This document shows positions 35,879 through 48,180 of a DNA stretch of 64,000 nucleotides, in pieces. The stretch comes from Erythroxylum novogranatense (taxonomy: Eukaryota; Streptophyta; Magnoliopsida; Malpighiales; Erythroxylaceae). The stretch is taken from NCBI GenBank assembly GCA_029891385.1, contig CM057233.1, positions 54,638,063 to 54,702,062 on the forward strand, read 5' to 3'. Position numbers and translations under genes: made by a program. The stretch's first letter is position 1, and each line of letters begins with the position of its first letter. The notes beneath the pieces are model-generated. The model ran no database searches. It was given only the letters and a program-made list of their open reading frames with translations, and had not been told where the DNA came from.

Positions 35879-36474
35879 TGTTAATTCCAAATGACTTTAC
35901 TTAGATATGATTTTGATGTATAACAAAGAGAATCAATAAAAGAAAAACAATACAAACGAAGTCACACGATTTAAGTAAAGCGATTTGAGATGGAAAATAA
36001 AAAGCGACGCAGACGCTAAGCGAAAGGTAGAGCCTTGAGCGCAGATGCGAATAGTAAAGCGATTTAAGATGCGAAATAGTAAAAGCGAGCCAGACGCAGT
36101 AAACACGACGGAGAAAAGCAGATGCGAATTGAAAAGAAGACGAAGGAGTCGATTCGAGTTAATTATGAACTCAATCAATAACCGTTTCTTTAAAAATTCA
36201 AGAAACAAGAATCAAGAAACAGTTGGAGACGAAGACTATAAATACAAGTCGAAGTCGAAGATTGCAAAGTTAGTTGAAAAATTAGCTGAATTACATCTAC
36301 GTGATCGTAAAGAGCTTATTGTGCGAATTAGCTGAGAGCTATTTTACTGTAACAAGTGTTCAAACACTTTTCTGAGAAAAAGTAGTGCAGATAGCCTGCA
36401 GAGGTTAAGTGTGAAAGAATACTGATTGTAGAGACCTGAAGAGGCTCGCAAAGAATACTTGTAACGTTGAAAGA
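35879..36474 (+). repeat. 5' LTR of the Sirevirus, first part
   Basis: Starts TGTTAATTCCAAATGACTTT and runs to the insertion point of the nested Copia element. A TATA box ACTATAAATAC lies at 36235-36245. The LTR resumes at 46169 after the AAAGA duplication. Confidence 0.93.
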
Positions 36475-37057
36475 TGTAGGAAAATCCCGGGGTGGACATC
36501 ACATGCCCACGGTGCGGAATTTAAAATTTTGAGTCCCGGGACATTCCCGAAAGCCAGGATCCATGTGTATGTATAAACAATCAAACCATAACGACCAAAG
36601 GAGACCGTCTCTAACGGTATCCACGCAGAGGTCGGAAAACCTAACCGGGACAAACTCTTTTGACCCGGGAATAGCTAGACTAAAGAGAAGAGTGCTAGCT
36701 CTTACCTTAGCCTTGGAGAGCAAGTGGAGATGAACAATTGAAGCCTTGGAGAAGAAGAATCCAACTTGAATGGAAGAGAGGAAGAAGGTGGAAAATCAAA
36801 TTTTCAAGCTTAACATGTAAGCAATCGGTTCTTCCCTTTAACCCACGACCAAGCAATGCTTCCAATCCCTTCTTTTATGTATTTTAACACTTAAAACACA
36901 ATATCAAAGGCTTGGTGTAAGGGCATCCACGTTGGAGGCATAAAATGCCTTAAAATGATAAATCATCATTACTTTTGACTTTTCAAACTTACAAACTTCT
37001 CCACCAATTTTGCTTCCACCGAAATCACCATTTATATATATAATTAATTAATTCTTA

Positions 37058-37097
<40 letters not shown>

Positions 37098-38333
37098 TCA
37101 AGAGGTCCATCAAGCTGGGTTGGTCCTCTTGGCTCGCTGGGCCCCACCGTGAAAAATCACCGGAAACGGTTTTTAGCAATGTCGATGTCGCGATCTCATC
37201 GGGACATATCCCAATCTCATCGGGATCCATTTAATCATATTGCTCTCTAGATATCGGATCTCGTCCAAACTATTTCTGATTCTCCGAGTCACTCTTATCG
37301 TGTGACCCATTAGGTTCCGGTTATGTTGGCCACTTAGATTAACACTTAATCTGAGCAAGTCATGAGCGGTATCTAGCAACACATCATGACCCCAATTGAC
37401 CGGAAAGTAATTGGTTTGACTAATGAAACCATATCACGAACCCTTTCATAGACAATTCTGGTGCAATTCGTCCTTTCACCATGCTATACCCCACTTGGTT
37501 TGAGTATGGGCAATGTGTCAACTCTTACTAGACTGATCGATCAAATCTAGTCCAAGTGTAATCAGTTCTCGTCCTAGGACTCATTACTTTATATGTCCAT
37601 GAAGACCCTCTTCATGACATATGTATGCTCCGGCGCCAGAGACTTCAAAGTAATGATCCTGATAAGAGGCCATGGGTATCTCTTCTGCTATAATAGAAGT
37701 GGTGAATCCTCTATTGGCTACTCAATTACCTTCGAATACCTCAAGCTGTACCCAATCACCACCCTATGAGCGACCTCTGAAAGGCAACAAGGAATGGAGT
37801 CAAAGTACGAATCGAGACTCAAGATATCCTCGAGTACCTCAAGTCTAGGATACTTGCACCATTGCTATGATGAGATTATCACTGACATTTGTATAGGACA
37901 TCCATGTGATGATCTCATAGCAGGTCATCCAATGTACTTACTACCACTAGTAAGCATCCACATGTCAAATCTAAATATCTCAATATTTACAGTTTTCTGA
38001 GATCCACTGCTTGATCCAATCAAGGAATTTGACATGTGCTAGTCTATCCGGATTAACGATGTCCAGTCTCATTAATCCTATGACTAGGGATAATTTAGAT
38101 ACTGACATAATTGCACATGATAGGAATCTCAATAGTATGATCACATCATAATTTCCTTCATGCTATGTCATGTATCGAGGATTTCATTAATTTGATTAAA
38201 GATCATTATCAATTCATAATAAAATGAACATCAAATAAATGAAATATGCCTTGCTTTATTTATTCATAAAGTCTGTACATGACTATGAACAAAATGCGCT
38301 AAAGGGGATTGCCTTTAGGGCACTACTCTAACA
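36475..38333 (-). repeat. 3' LTR (left) of the nested Copia element
   Basis: 1859 bp, plus-strand ends TGTAGGAAAA and CTCTAACA, followed by the complement of the purine tract. It includes a longer (TA)n run at 37068-37092 than the other copy. Confidence 0.95.
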
Positions 38334-38347
38334 ATCTCCCACTTGAC
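38334..38347 (-). other. Polypurine tract of the nested Copia element
   Basis: The minus strand reads GGTCAAGTGGGAGAT up to the 3' LTR, overlapping the end of the pol frame by a few bases. Confidence 0.8.
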
Positions 38348-41300
38348 CTAAAGCCAATCGCCTTGGTATCTAATACCATAAGCGAGTACATGAGAATCAA
38401 AATTCTTCTGTGGCAACGGCTTTGTCAACGGATCAGCAATGTTGTGCTCTGTGGGAATTCTCTCTATCAGGACATCACCCCGCACAATGATCTCCCGAAT
38501 CAAATGGTATCGGCGGAGTACGTGTTTGGATCGCTGATGAGACCTTGGTTCATTTGCTGCATAATAGCTCCATTGTTGTCACAATACAATCAGATGGGTC
38601 CATCACGACTAGGAACCACACCAAGTTCGAAATGAACTTCTTGATCCAAACCGCTTCCTTTCTTTGCGTCGATGCGGCAATGTACTCTGCCTCGATCGTT
38701 GAATCGTGATCGTCTCTGTTTGGAACTCTTCCAACCGATCGCTCCGCCATTTAGTGTGAAAACATAACTTGATTGGGACTGGAGTCGTCCTTATCAGTTG
38801 AAAATCGCATCTCAGATGCCGCTCACTGAGACTTCCATCTCCATATATCAAGAAAACATCCTTAGTTCTTCGCAAGTACTTTAGGATATTCTTGACACCA
38901 CCCGATGACCCTCACCAGATCCGATTGGTATCGCTCGTAACACTTAGAGCATATGATACATCGGGTCTCGTACATAACATTAACGTCATAATAGATCCTA
39001 CTGCAGACGACACGGGATCATATTCATACGCATCCTCTCATCCTGTGTCTTGGGACACATGGACTTGAGAGTGTTATCCCATGAGTAATGGGAAGAAACC
39101 ATCTCTTGGATTGTTCCATGCTAAACCTCTTTAGCACCTTGTCTATGTCGTTGATTTGTGAAAGACCAAGCAACCTCTTGATCTATCTCTATAGATCTTT
39201 ATCCCAAGGATATAAATTGCTTCTCCAAGGTCTTTCATGGCAAATTGTTTGACAACCAAATTTTCTTGATTGCGGATTGAGACATCGTTTCCTAGCAACA
39301 AGATGTCATCTACATATAATACAAGGAATACGATCACAGCTCCATTCACTTTCTTGTACACACGGTGTTCATCCGGATTTTGTGAGAAACCAAACTCTTT
39401 GATTGTCTCATCAAACGGATATTCCAACTCTGGATGCTTGCTTCAATCCATAAATGGATTTACGAAGCTTGCATACCTTTTCGCCATCAACGAAATGAAG
39501 CCCTCGGGTTGTGTCATGTACACATCCTCACCAGATTTCCATTCAGAAAGTCGTCTTCACATCCATTGCCATATCTCATAATCATAATGGCGGCAATGGC
39601 TAGGAGTATCCTAATGGATTTAAGCATTGCTACTGGAATGAAGGTCTCATCATAGTCAACTCCTTGTCTTTGACGAAAGCCTTTAGCCACAAGCCTTGCT
39701 TTATAGGTAATCACATTACCATCCATGTCGGTTTTCTTCTTGAAAACCCATTTGCACCCTATAGGTTTTATCCCTTCAGGTGCATCAACCAAAGTCCATA
39801 CTTGGTTTTCATTCATGGAATCCATTTCAGATTTCATGGCACGAAGCCATTTTTCGACTCGAACTCTTCGAACCTCTTCATAGGCGATGGGCTCATCATC
39901 CTCTATGAGCAATACGTCATTCTGTTCACTTACGAAATCCATATCTCTCGAGAACAGGCGTATCCTACTTGACCTCACAATTTCGTGTGTAGTAGAAGGT
40001 TGAATCGTTACCTCATCTGTATGAGTTACAGCTTTGAGTTGAGCGATTGATTCGCGTCGTCAGAAGCATCTTGAACTTCTTCAAGTTCAACTTTGCTTCC
40101 ACCGTCCTCTTTAAAAGAAACTCTTTCTCTAAAAGACAGCATGTATCAAACAAACACCTTTTGTTCCTCAAAGAAAGTAGAATTGATATCCTCTTGTTTC
40201 TTTAGGATATCCTACGAACAAACACTTGTCGATTTTGCTCCAAGCTTATCTCGACCGTGTCCGCTTCACATAAGCAGGACAACCCCATACTTTCAAATAA
40301 GAAAGATAAGGTTTCTTGTTAGTCCACATCTCATATGGAGTAACATCAATCTGTCTTTGATGGAACTCATTTAACAAGTAAACAATTGTCTCAAGTGCAT
40401 ATCCCAAAAGGATTTTGGTAGCTGTGTAAAGCCCATCATAGATCGTACCATGTCCAACAAGGTTCGATTTCTCCTTCTGTCACACCATTATCTTTGTGGT
40501 GTGTAAGGAGGTCCACCGAGATAAAATCCCATTATCTCTGAGATAATCCAAAAACTCTTGGTCTAAGTATTCACCACCACGATCGGATCGTAATGTTTTG
40601 ATACTTTTCCCAAGTTGTTTTTCTACTTCATTTCTGAATTGTTTGAACTTTTCAAACGCTTGATTTGTATCTCATCGAATCTGGTACCCATATCGAGAAT
40701 AATCATCGATAAAGGTAATGAAGTAACGACAACCACTTCTGGCATGGATGGACATCGGACCACATACATCTGAATGTATTAGGTCTAATAATCCAGTCGC
40801 TCGTTCACCCTTTCCCTTAAAAGGTAACTTAGTCATCTTGCCTAATAAACAAGATTCACATGTGTCATATGATTCATAATCGAATGACCCTAAACTTCCA
40901 CTCTTGTGGAGCTTAGCGATGCATCTCTCATTTATATGGCCAAGGCGACAATGCCATAAGTAAGTTGATTTTAAATTATCTCTTTTATGTCTTTTAGCGT
41001 CATTGACATTCATAACCGGATGTGACATATCTAATATGTAAATTCCATTGCATAATGTACCAGTACCATAAAGCATTCCATTTGAACTAATAGAACAACC
41101 ATTGTTACCAAAAGACAAATGGAAACCAGCTCTATTTAAACAAGAAACAGACAATATGTTCTTTGTTAACACGGGTACAAAATAACAATCATCCAAGTTA
41201 AGTACAAGCCCACTGGGGAGTGTCAAAACATAAGTCCCTACGGCTAATGCAGCAACTCTTGCTCCATTGCCAACACGCAGGTCCATTTCTCCCTTTATGA

Positions 41301-42229
41301 GTACATCTCATCGCCCTCGAGGCCCTGCGTATCATTGCATATGTGTGAGCCACAACCGTATCTAATACCCATATGTTATGATCGAAACAGATTAACCTCA
41401 ATGACAAACATACACAAGAAGTCGAGGCGGTGATGCCTTCTTCGCTTCGATTCTTCGAGATAGACTTTGCGATTCGCCTCAATAACCGGTCTTACCGCAA
41501 TGGAAGCAGGTACCTTTTGGTGCAGTCTCTTTGGTCTTCTTCTTGCCTTTCACTGCACTTCCTTTCGGCTTCTGAGCCTTTTTCTTCTTCTGTTTCCTTT
41601 TCTTGGAACCAGAGGAAGAAGAATCCACCAATAAGAACGCCTATCTTGCTTGACAACTTGTTACATTGCCTTGAAAGCAGATTGATCACTCGGGATTGTG
41701 GTGGATATTTGGTTCATTCGATAGTTCAACACAAACCGTGAATAACTATCGACAAACCAACAAGAATTAAGTCTATACTTAACTCGAATCCATCACAAAA
41801 CCTAAGACGGCCAACCTCTCAATATAGCCATTCATCTTCAATGCATATTGCACTGCAGATGAACCAGGAGTCATCTTCGTTGTAAAGAGCAACCTTGAGG
41901 TCTCGAACCGTTCGGACCGTGCTTGCTCATCAAACAACTCTCTAAGATGAAACACTATCGTGTGAGCATCCATAGACTCGTCTTCTTCTACTTTCGGTGA
42001 CATCGATGCAAGCATAATGCGGTGGCTATGTCACCGCCTTTTAGATGCTACGATATGCCTTCCGATCATCATCGAAGCTCCTTCAGAAGTGGATCCTAAG
42101 TGGAAAATCAAGGATATATCCTAGATCCTCGGATCCGAGAACAATTCTCGATTCCGCACCAATCAAGAAAATTTGGTCCGTTAATTTGTTTGCATCCATT
42201 AGTGAGCGAAGATTCACACTAGTCGACAT
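38348..42229 (-). pseudogene. Gag-pol of the nested Copia element, frameshifted
   Basis: Polyprotein for capsid, protease, integrase, RT and RNase H. The frame opens with MSTSVNLRSLMDANKL at 42229 and ends GDWL-stop at 38348-38350. Landmarks leftward: gag zinc knuckle CFHCGKTG near 41490-41515; protease WVLDT near 41350-41370, with the usual DTG followed by frame-shifted sequence; integrase zinc domain LWHCRLGH...CESCLLGK (about 40980-40840) and core start LIHSDVCGP; RT KPIGCKWVFKKK and RLVAKGFRQRQGVDY (about 39770-39660); YVDD at 39305-39316; RNase H SRQSTLPHR-like remnants; C-terminal ADPLTKPL near 38420-38445. Several frameshifts separate these blocks. Some may be consensus errors, since the LTRs show patterned differences too. 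Confidence 0.9.
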
Positions 42230-42415
42230 CTTCAATCAACCTAAACGTAGAGAGAGAAAGAAAGTTAGAATAGGATTAAATGTATGCTCATAAGGACTTA
42301 AATGACATACATATGGCTCCCACTAGTTTCAACAGAATCCATAACCCTCATCATGAATCCATGAAACAAAATGGCACATTGACCTAGTGGGTCGATATCC
42401 GACATTGCTAAGAAT

Positions 42416-42804
42416 GACCTTGAGGTTAGCTCAACAAGTCACCTTAGGTCAATCGGTAGGTATCGGTCATACCAATTGCATCATCGATGATCGACATTAA
42501 GAATGACCTTGAGGTTAGCTCAACAAGCCATCTTATGTCTCGGGAGGTATCGTATATACCAATTACATCTTAGACACAACTATCGCCCAAAGTTATCAAC
42601 GGTTGATGTATGCACATACATTGGGTTATCAACACTTGATGCGTGTACATCGATGTACACTACCCAACTCGCCTCTGTCCACGTTGACCTTGAGGTTAGC
42701 TCAACAAATCAACGCTTCTAGGAAAACCGACCCATTAATCCGAAAATCATATTTTCATGGTTTGAACATATTCGTATAGAGTGAGCTTGAGGTTAGCTCA
42801 ACAA
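42416..42804. repeat. Four copies of ACCTTGAGGTTAGCTCAACAA
   Basis: Copies at 42417, 42506, 42686 and (as AGCTTGAGG...) 42784. The first two lie in a degenerate tandem unit of about 89 bp. Each can fold as TTGAG-GTTAG-CTCAA. Confidence 0.88.
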
Positions 42805-43008
42805 CCCAACCCTATAAGAACTCTGGTTCTTACCATATTAATGGAAGGCGTTAGTTTTCATATTTTAAGTGAGGGATTTTAGGTCTCATCTAATTAATCT
42901 CATCCAAGGATCATAGTCACCATGACTATATGGTCTGATTTAGGGCATTGCATCAATCACATTGAATTTATACCGAAAATCACCCATCATCCCACCAAGA
43001 CATGATAT

Positions 43009-43182
43009 AAGTCGGCTTGTATATGTATAAGTCGACTTATGGCTCTGTATAAGTCGACTTATGCATGTGTAAGTCGACTTGTGCAACTGTGCATGAACAA
43101 GTCGACTTGTACCATTGTGCAAATAGACTTATTAGTCTATAGTGCACCAAACAAGTCGACTTATGAACATATAAGTCGACTT
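43009..43182. repeat. AAGTCGACTT palindrome array
   Basis: Six perfect copies (43029, 43051, 43071, 43099, 43153, 43173) and two decayed ones (43009, about 43121). Spacing is irregular, 10-44 bp between copies, with unrelated short spacers such as TATG and TGTGCA. Confidence 0.94.
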
Positions 43183-44304
43183 GTTCATTTGTGCATTTGG
43201 AATTGCTATCTAATCAGCTAATTCTTAATCCAGGCATTTCCAATTCACAACACCAATATAACAAGTATATTATCCTTTATATTAATGTGCCAATGAAACA
43301 TTTTCATCAACTCATGCATGCCATATAGTCTAACTATATATGAAAGCCTTGAAACCGATTAATCCATCATTAATCACTAGATTTCCACATAATTCAAGGA
43401 CACCAAATAATCATGCTAAGTATCTCTAGGTAGGCTACACGTTATCAAGATTACTCCGGCACTTGTCACAAAAATTGCGACGGCCAAAATAACCAAGATA
43501 ACGGAATAATCTAACGAGACGCTAAAGTGACCTATTCGACATCCAAAAATTATTGGAAACCAAATTTCAAGAATTCCAACTAGGTATGCATACCACATCA
43601 ATATAACACATTTTTAATCACTATAAAAATGATTCATGGCATTGGAACAGAAAATAACACAATCAATCATTCCAAACAAAACAGCCCCAGCAAGTTTCTC
43701 AAAACTGCCAAGCTCTGCCTTTTGCTCAAAATGACCATTGAAACACTTTCAATAAATACTGAGAAAATTACAGAGGTTAAAACATGTTCCCAACATGCTC
43801 CATGAATTTTTCCAGGATTTATTTCCCACAAAAACTCATTGAACCTCAGCAATCTAGCTGAACCAGAATCTGTGTTCTCCAACACAGACATTCCCATCAG
43901 CACACAAGAAATTCGGAAATAAATGGTAAATCACCTTGAAAACATTTTTCCATCCACAGAGACATTCAAAACATCTTAGGGACATGTCGGTGAAAACCAA
44001 TCCGAAAACAATTTTCTAGAATTTATTCTCGAATTTACAAGCATACCTGTTTCAGAAACTATCAACAAGACAGCACCCGAAACTTGAGGGAATTAAATAG
44101 CAAAACCATATCAAATCAAATTGATAAATTCTCATCTTTCACAAACATATTCTATAACATGTTATGAACAATTCTGAGCAAGAAATTTCGAAAACATGCA
44201 TCTCTATACTGATTCGAAATTCACACAAATAACATGCATCAGCAGCTCAATTCACTAAGGAACTCCGACCTAGTTATCATTTCGACTGTTTATACAACAC
44301 AAGT

Positions 44305-44317
44305 GGCTCTGATACCA
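44305..44317 (-). other. tRNA-Met primer-binding site of the nested Copia element
   Basis: The minus strand reads TGGTATCAGAGCC, an exact initiator tRNA-Met complement, next to the 5' LTR end. Confidence 0.94.
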
Positions 44318-44318
44318 C

Positions 44319-46168
44319 TGTAGGAAAATCCCGGGGTGGACATCACATGCCCACGGTGCGGAATTTAAAATTTTGAGTCCCGGGACATTCCCGAAAGCCA
44401 GGATCTATGTGTATGTATAAACAATCAAACCATAACGACCAAAGGAGACCGTCTCTAACAGATCCACGCAGAGGTCGGAAAACCTAACCGGACAAACTCT
44501 TTTGACCGGAATAGCTAGACTAAAGAGAAGGGTGCTAGCTCTTACCTTAGCCTTGGAGAGCAAGTGGAGATGAACAATTGAAGCCTTGGAGAAGAAGAAT
44601 CCAACTTGAATGGAAGAGAGGAAAAAGGTGGAAAATCAAATTTTCAAGCTTAACATGTAAGCAATCGGTTCTTCCCTTTAACCCACGACCAAGCAATGCT
44701 TCCAATCCTTCTTTTATGTATTTTAACACTTAAAACACAATATCAAAGGCTTGGTGTAAGGGCATCCACGTTGGAGGCATAAAATGCCTTAAAATGATAA
44801 ATCATCATTACTTTTGACTTTTCAAACTTACAAACTTCTCCACCAATTTTGCTTCCACCGAAATCACCATTTATATATATAATTAATTAATTCTTAATTA
44901 ATTAATATATATATATATATTGCTGAAGAGGTCCAATCAAGCTGGGTTGGTCCTACTGACTGCGAGGCCTCGCCAAAGAAAAATCACCGGAAACGGTTTT
45001 CAGCAATGTCGATGTCGCAATCTCATCGGGACATATCCCAATCTCATCGGGATCCATTTAATCCTATTGCTCTCCAGATATCGGATCTCTGTCCGAAACT
45101 ATTTTACAGATTCTCCGAGTCACTCTTATGCGTGTGACCCATTAGGTTCCCGGTTATGTTGGCCACTTAGATTAACACTTAATCTGAGCAAGTCATGAGC
45201 GGTATCTAGCAACACATCATGACCCCCAATTGACCGGAAAGTAATTGGTTTGACTAATGAAACCATATCACGAACCCTTCCATAGACAATTACCGTGCAA
45301 TTCGTCCTTTCACCATGCTATACCCCACTTGGTTTGAGTATGGGCAATGTGTCAACTCTTACTAGACCGATCGATCAAATCTAGTCCAAGTGTAATCGGT
45401 TCTCGCCCTAGGACTCATTACTTTATATGTCCATGAAGACCATCTTCATGACATATGTATGCTCCGGCGCAGAGACTTCAAAGTAATGATCCCGATAAAA
45501 GGCCATGGGTATCTCTTCTGCTATAATGTAAGTGGTGAATCCTCTATTGGCTACTCAATTACCTTCTAATACCTCAAGTCGCACCCAATCACCACCCTAT
45601 GAGCGACCTCTGAAAGGCAACAAGGAATGGAGTCAAAGTACAGAATCAGTACCCAAGATATCCTTGAGTACCTCAAGTCTAAGGATACTTGCACCATTGC
45701 TATGATGAGATTATCACTGAAATTTGTATAGGACATCCATGTGATGATCTCATAGCAGGTCATCCAATGTACTTACTACCACTAGTAAGCATCCACATGT
45801 CAAATCTAAATATCTCAATATTTACAGTTTTCTGAGATCCACTGCTTGATCCAATCAAGGAATTTGACATGTGCTAGTCTATCCGGATTAACGATGTCCA
45901 GTCTCATTAATCCTATGACTAGGGATAATTTAGATACTGACATAATTGCACATGATAGGAATCTCAATAGTATGATCACATCATAATTTCCTTCATGCTA
46001 TGTCATGTATCAGGGACTTCATTAATTTGATTAAAGATCATTATCAATTCATAATAAAATGAACATCAAATAAATGAAATATGCCTTGCTTTATTTATTC
46101 ATAAAGTCTGTACATGACTATGAACAAAATGCGCTAAAGGGGATTGCCTTTAGGGCACTACTCTAACA
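44319..46168 (-). repeat. 5' LTR (right) of the nested Copia element
   Basis: 1850 bp direct repeat of 36475-38333. Most of it is near-identical, but short blocks differ at CTG, CAG and CCGG sites, for example around 44925-44985 against 37095-37160. Confidence 0.95.
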
Positions 46169-46487
46169 AAAGAGATAGTGGAAATCTCAGAAAGAACTCT
46201 GAGGACTGGACGTAGCCCACGGTTTGGGGTGAATCAGGATAAATCGTTGTGTCAACTACTCTCACTCTATCTCTATTTTAGATTCAAGTTTTATCAGTTC
46301 TTAATCAGTAAACAAAGTTTTCAAAAGTTTTGATTAATTAGAATCTATCGAAAGTTCTATAAAGAATTTTATTTCTAACAAACAGTTTTGAAAGATTTAC
46401 CAAAAAGGGGAATACACAATTCAACCCCCCCTTCTCGTGCATTCTATATCGTTTTATAAGAATTGTATTAACGTGTGATTCACTTCA
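46169..46487 (+). repeat. 5' LTR of the Sirevirus, second part
   Basis: Continues from AAAGA into GATAGTGGAAATCTC, exactly as in the uninterrupted 3' LTR (about 54513 onward), and ends GTGTGATTCACTTCA just before the primer site. Confidence 0.93.
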
Positions 46488-46489
46488 AT

Positions 46490-46501
46490 TGGTATCAGAG
46501 C
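46490..46501 (+). other. tRNA-Met primer-binding site of the Sirevirus
   Basis: TGGTATCAGAGC, an exact match to the initiator tRNA-Met complement, 2 bp after the 5' LTR end. Confidence 0.95.
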
Positions 46502-46559
46502 CTGGTATCCAAGGATCACTTTAGCAAAGTGTGGATCAAAGATAATAGCGGAATCACAT

Positions 46560-48180
46560 GTATACATCGCAGAAGGAGCCTCAGTCACTAGACCTTCAGC
46601 ATTCAATGGAGAGGATTATCATTACTGGAAAGATAGGATGCGGCTATTCATAGAATCTACTCATGTCGACCTTTGGGACGTAATAGAGAACGGACCTTAT
46701 ACACCAGTAGATGAAGATGACAATTCCATTCCACGAGTCAGATGGATGGCTGACCAAAAGGTGAGAATACAACTGAACTCAAAAGCGAAGTTTTTCTTGA
46801 CGTGTGCCCTAAGCAGGAGCGAGTATGACAAAGTCCACGGATGCGATACCGCGAAGAAGATGTGGGACACATTGTCCATCGCTCACGAAGGCACAAGCCA
46901 AGTTAAAGAATCTAAGATAAGTATTCTTGTGCACCAATATGAACTTTTCAGGATGAAAGATGAAGAATCTATTGATCAAATGTTTGGAAGATTTCAAACA
47001 ATTGTCAATGGATTGAAAGCTCTTGGAAGAACGTACAACAATCAAGACCATGTTCGAAAGATCTTAAGAAGTCTTCCAAAAAGGTGGAGACCTAAAGTTA
47101 CTGCGGTGCAAGAAGCCAAAGATTTGAGCGTGCTAAAACTTGACGAGTTGCTTGGATCCTTGAAGATTCATGAAGTTTAACTCGATGCTGAAGACAAGCC
47201 CAAACGGGACAAGTCGATAGCGCTGAAGGTCGGACATAAGAATCACAAGACTCAAAGACGGAGAAAATCATCAAAAGCGTTAAAGATTGAAGAATCAAAG
47301 GATGACGACTCCAGCCAATCAGAACCAGAGTCAAGTGATGAAGATGACGAATTATCTTTCATCTCCAGAAAGATAAGACGCATGTGGAAGAAGAAGTCCA
47401 AAGGAAACCAGACATTCAAAAAGAATGGGAAAGATGAAGCCAAACCAGAAAAGTCATCTGTCATTTTCTACGAATGCAATCAACCTGGACACTACAAGTC
47501 CGAATGTCCGACTCTAAAGAAAAAACCAAAGAAGAGTAGAGAAGGCAAGAAAAGTATGATGGCAACGTGGGAGGACCTAGATTCATCAGAATCAAATACA
47601 GGTTCCGAATCGTCTGAACATGCAAACATTTGCCTGGTAGCCGAGGAAGATAGTGATGAGGAGGTAAAATCTAACTACGATAATTTGCATGATGCCTACT
47701 CAGAATTGTTAGAAGATTCTTATGTTATTCTGAAACAGTACAAACTGTTAAAGAAAAAGTATGCAGAAAATATTAGACATACTGAAGTCATAGAGAGAGA
47801 AAATGTCTGTCTAAAGAAGCAATTAGAAGAGAAAATAAATTCATGAGCGGATCGGAAGAGATTAATCGACTTAAACTAAGAATTAAGAATCATCACCGAT
47901 TTAGCTACCTTCACAGAGAGCACTAAGAAAATGAATGAGATGCTTGGAAAATGTAGACATCCGAGTGATAAAACCGGATTAGGGTTTACAGGTAACAAGA
48001 CTCAGTCTCATAAAAAACCTTTCTCTCAAAAGAGAAACCATAATAAATCTCGTTTTAATCAACATTCTAGTTATATGCATCAAAGAACTCATCATATGCA
48101 TACTACTAACCATAAAGGACCCAAGAAAATTTGGGTACCAAAAAATAAAATAGTTTCTCCTGCAGATATCCTTCCTTGGA
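46560..48180 (+). pseudogene. gag: Sirevirus gag, with nonsense codon and frameshifts
   Basis: Capsid/nucleocapsid protein that packages the element RNA into virus-like particles. The frame is readable from EGASVTRPSAFNGEDYHYW (about 46578), upstream of the first ATG at 46638, so the original start seems lost. The UBN2-type capsid part runs to HEV at 47177, where a TAA (47178-47180) interrupts an otherwise continuous frame into LDAEDKPKRDK. A basic/acidic linker follows, then a zinc knuckle YECNQPGHYKSEC near 47469-47507 whose first Cys is replaced by Tyr (FYEC for CYEC). An acidic coiled-coil-like tail runs to TGA at 47846. Frameshifts in 47847-47935 link it to the basic segment ending near 48180. 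Confidence 0.9.

Larger units (their letters stand above)
42230..44304 (-). other. Long 5' leader of the nested Copia element
   Basis: About 2.07 kb between primer site and gag with no coding frame. It holds four copies of a TTGAGGTTAGCTCAA-containing repeat (42416-42804) and an AAGTCGACTT palindrome array (43009-43182). Confidence 0.75.
36475..46168 (-). mobile_element. Nested Ty1/Copia element in the Sirevirus 5' LTR
   Basis: Flanked by perfect AAAGA duplications (36470-36474 and 46169-46173). LTRs of 1859 and 1850 bp share the ends TGTAGGAAAATCCC and CTCTAACA. Primer site and purine tract place the coding strand on minus. Gag-pol lies at 38348-42229, preceded by an unusually long leader of about 2.1 kb. 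It is younger than the Sirevirus because it splits that element's LTR. Lineage within Copia not assigned. Confidence 0.96.

Noticed and set aside
41430..41741. Plus-strand frames within 38348-42229
   Set aside because: They are antisense shadows of the minus-strand Copia gag-pol.
43009..43182. CRISPR-like array
   Set aside because: The repeats are 10-bp palindromes with irregular spacers inside a plant retrotransposon leader.
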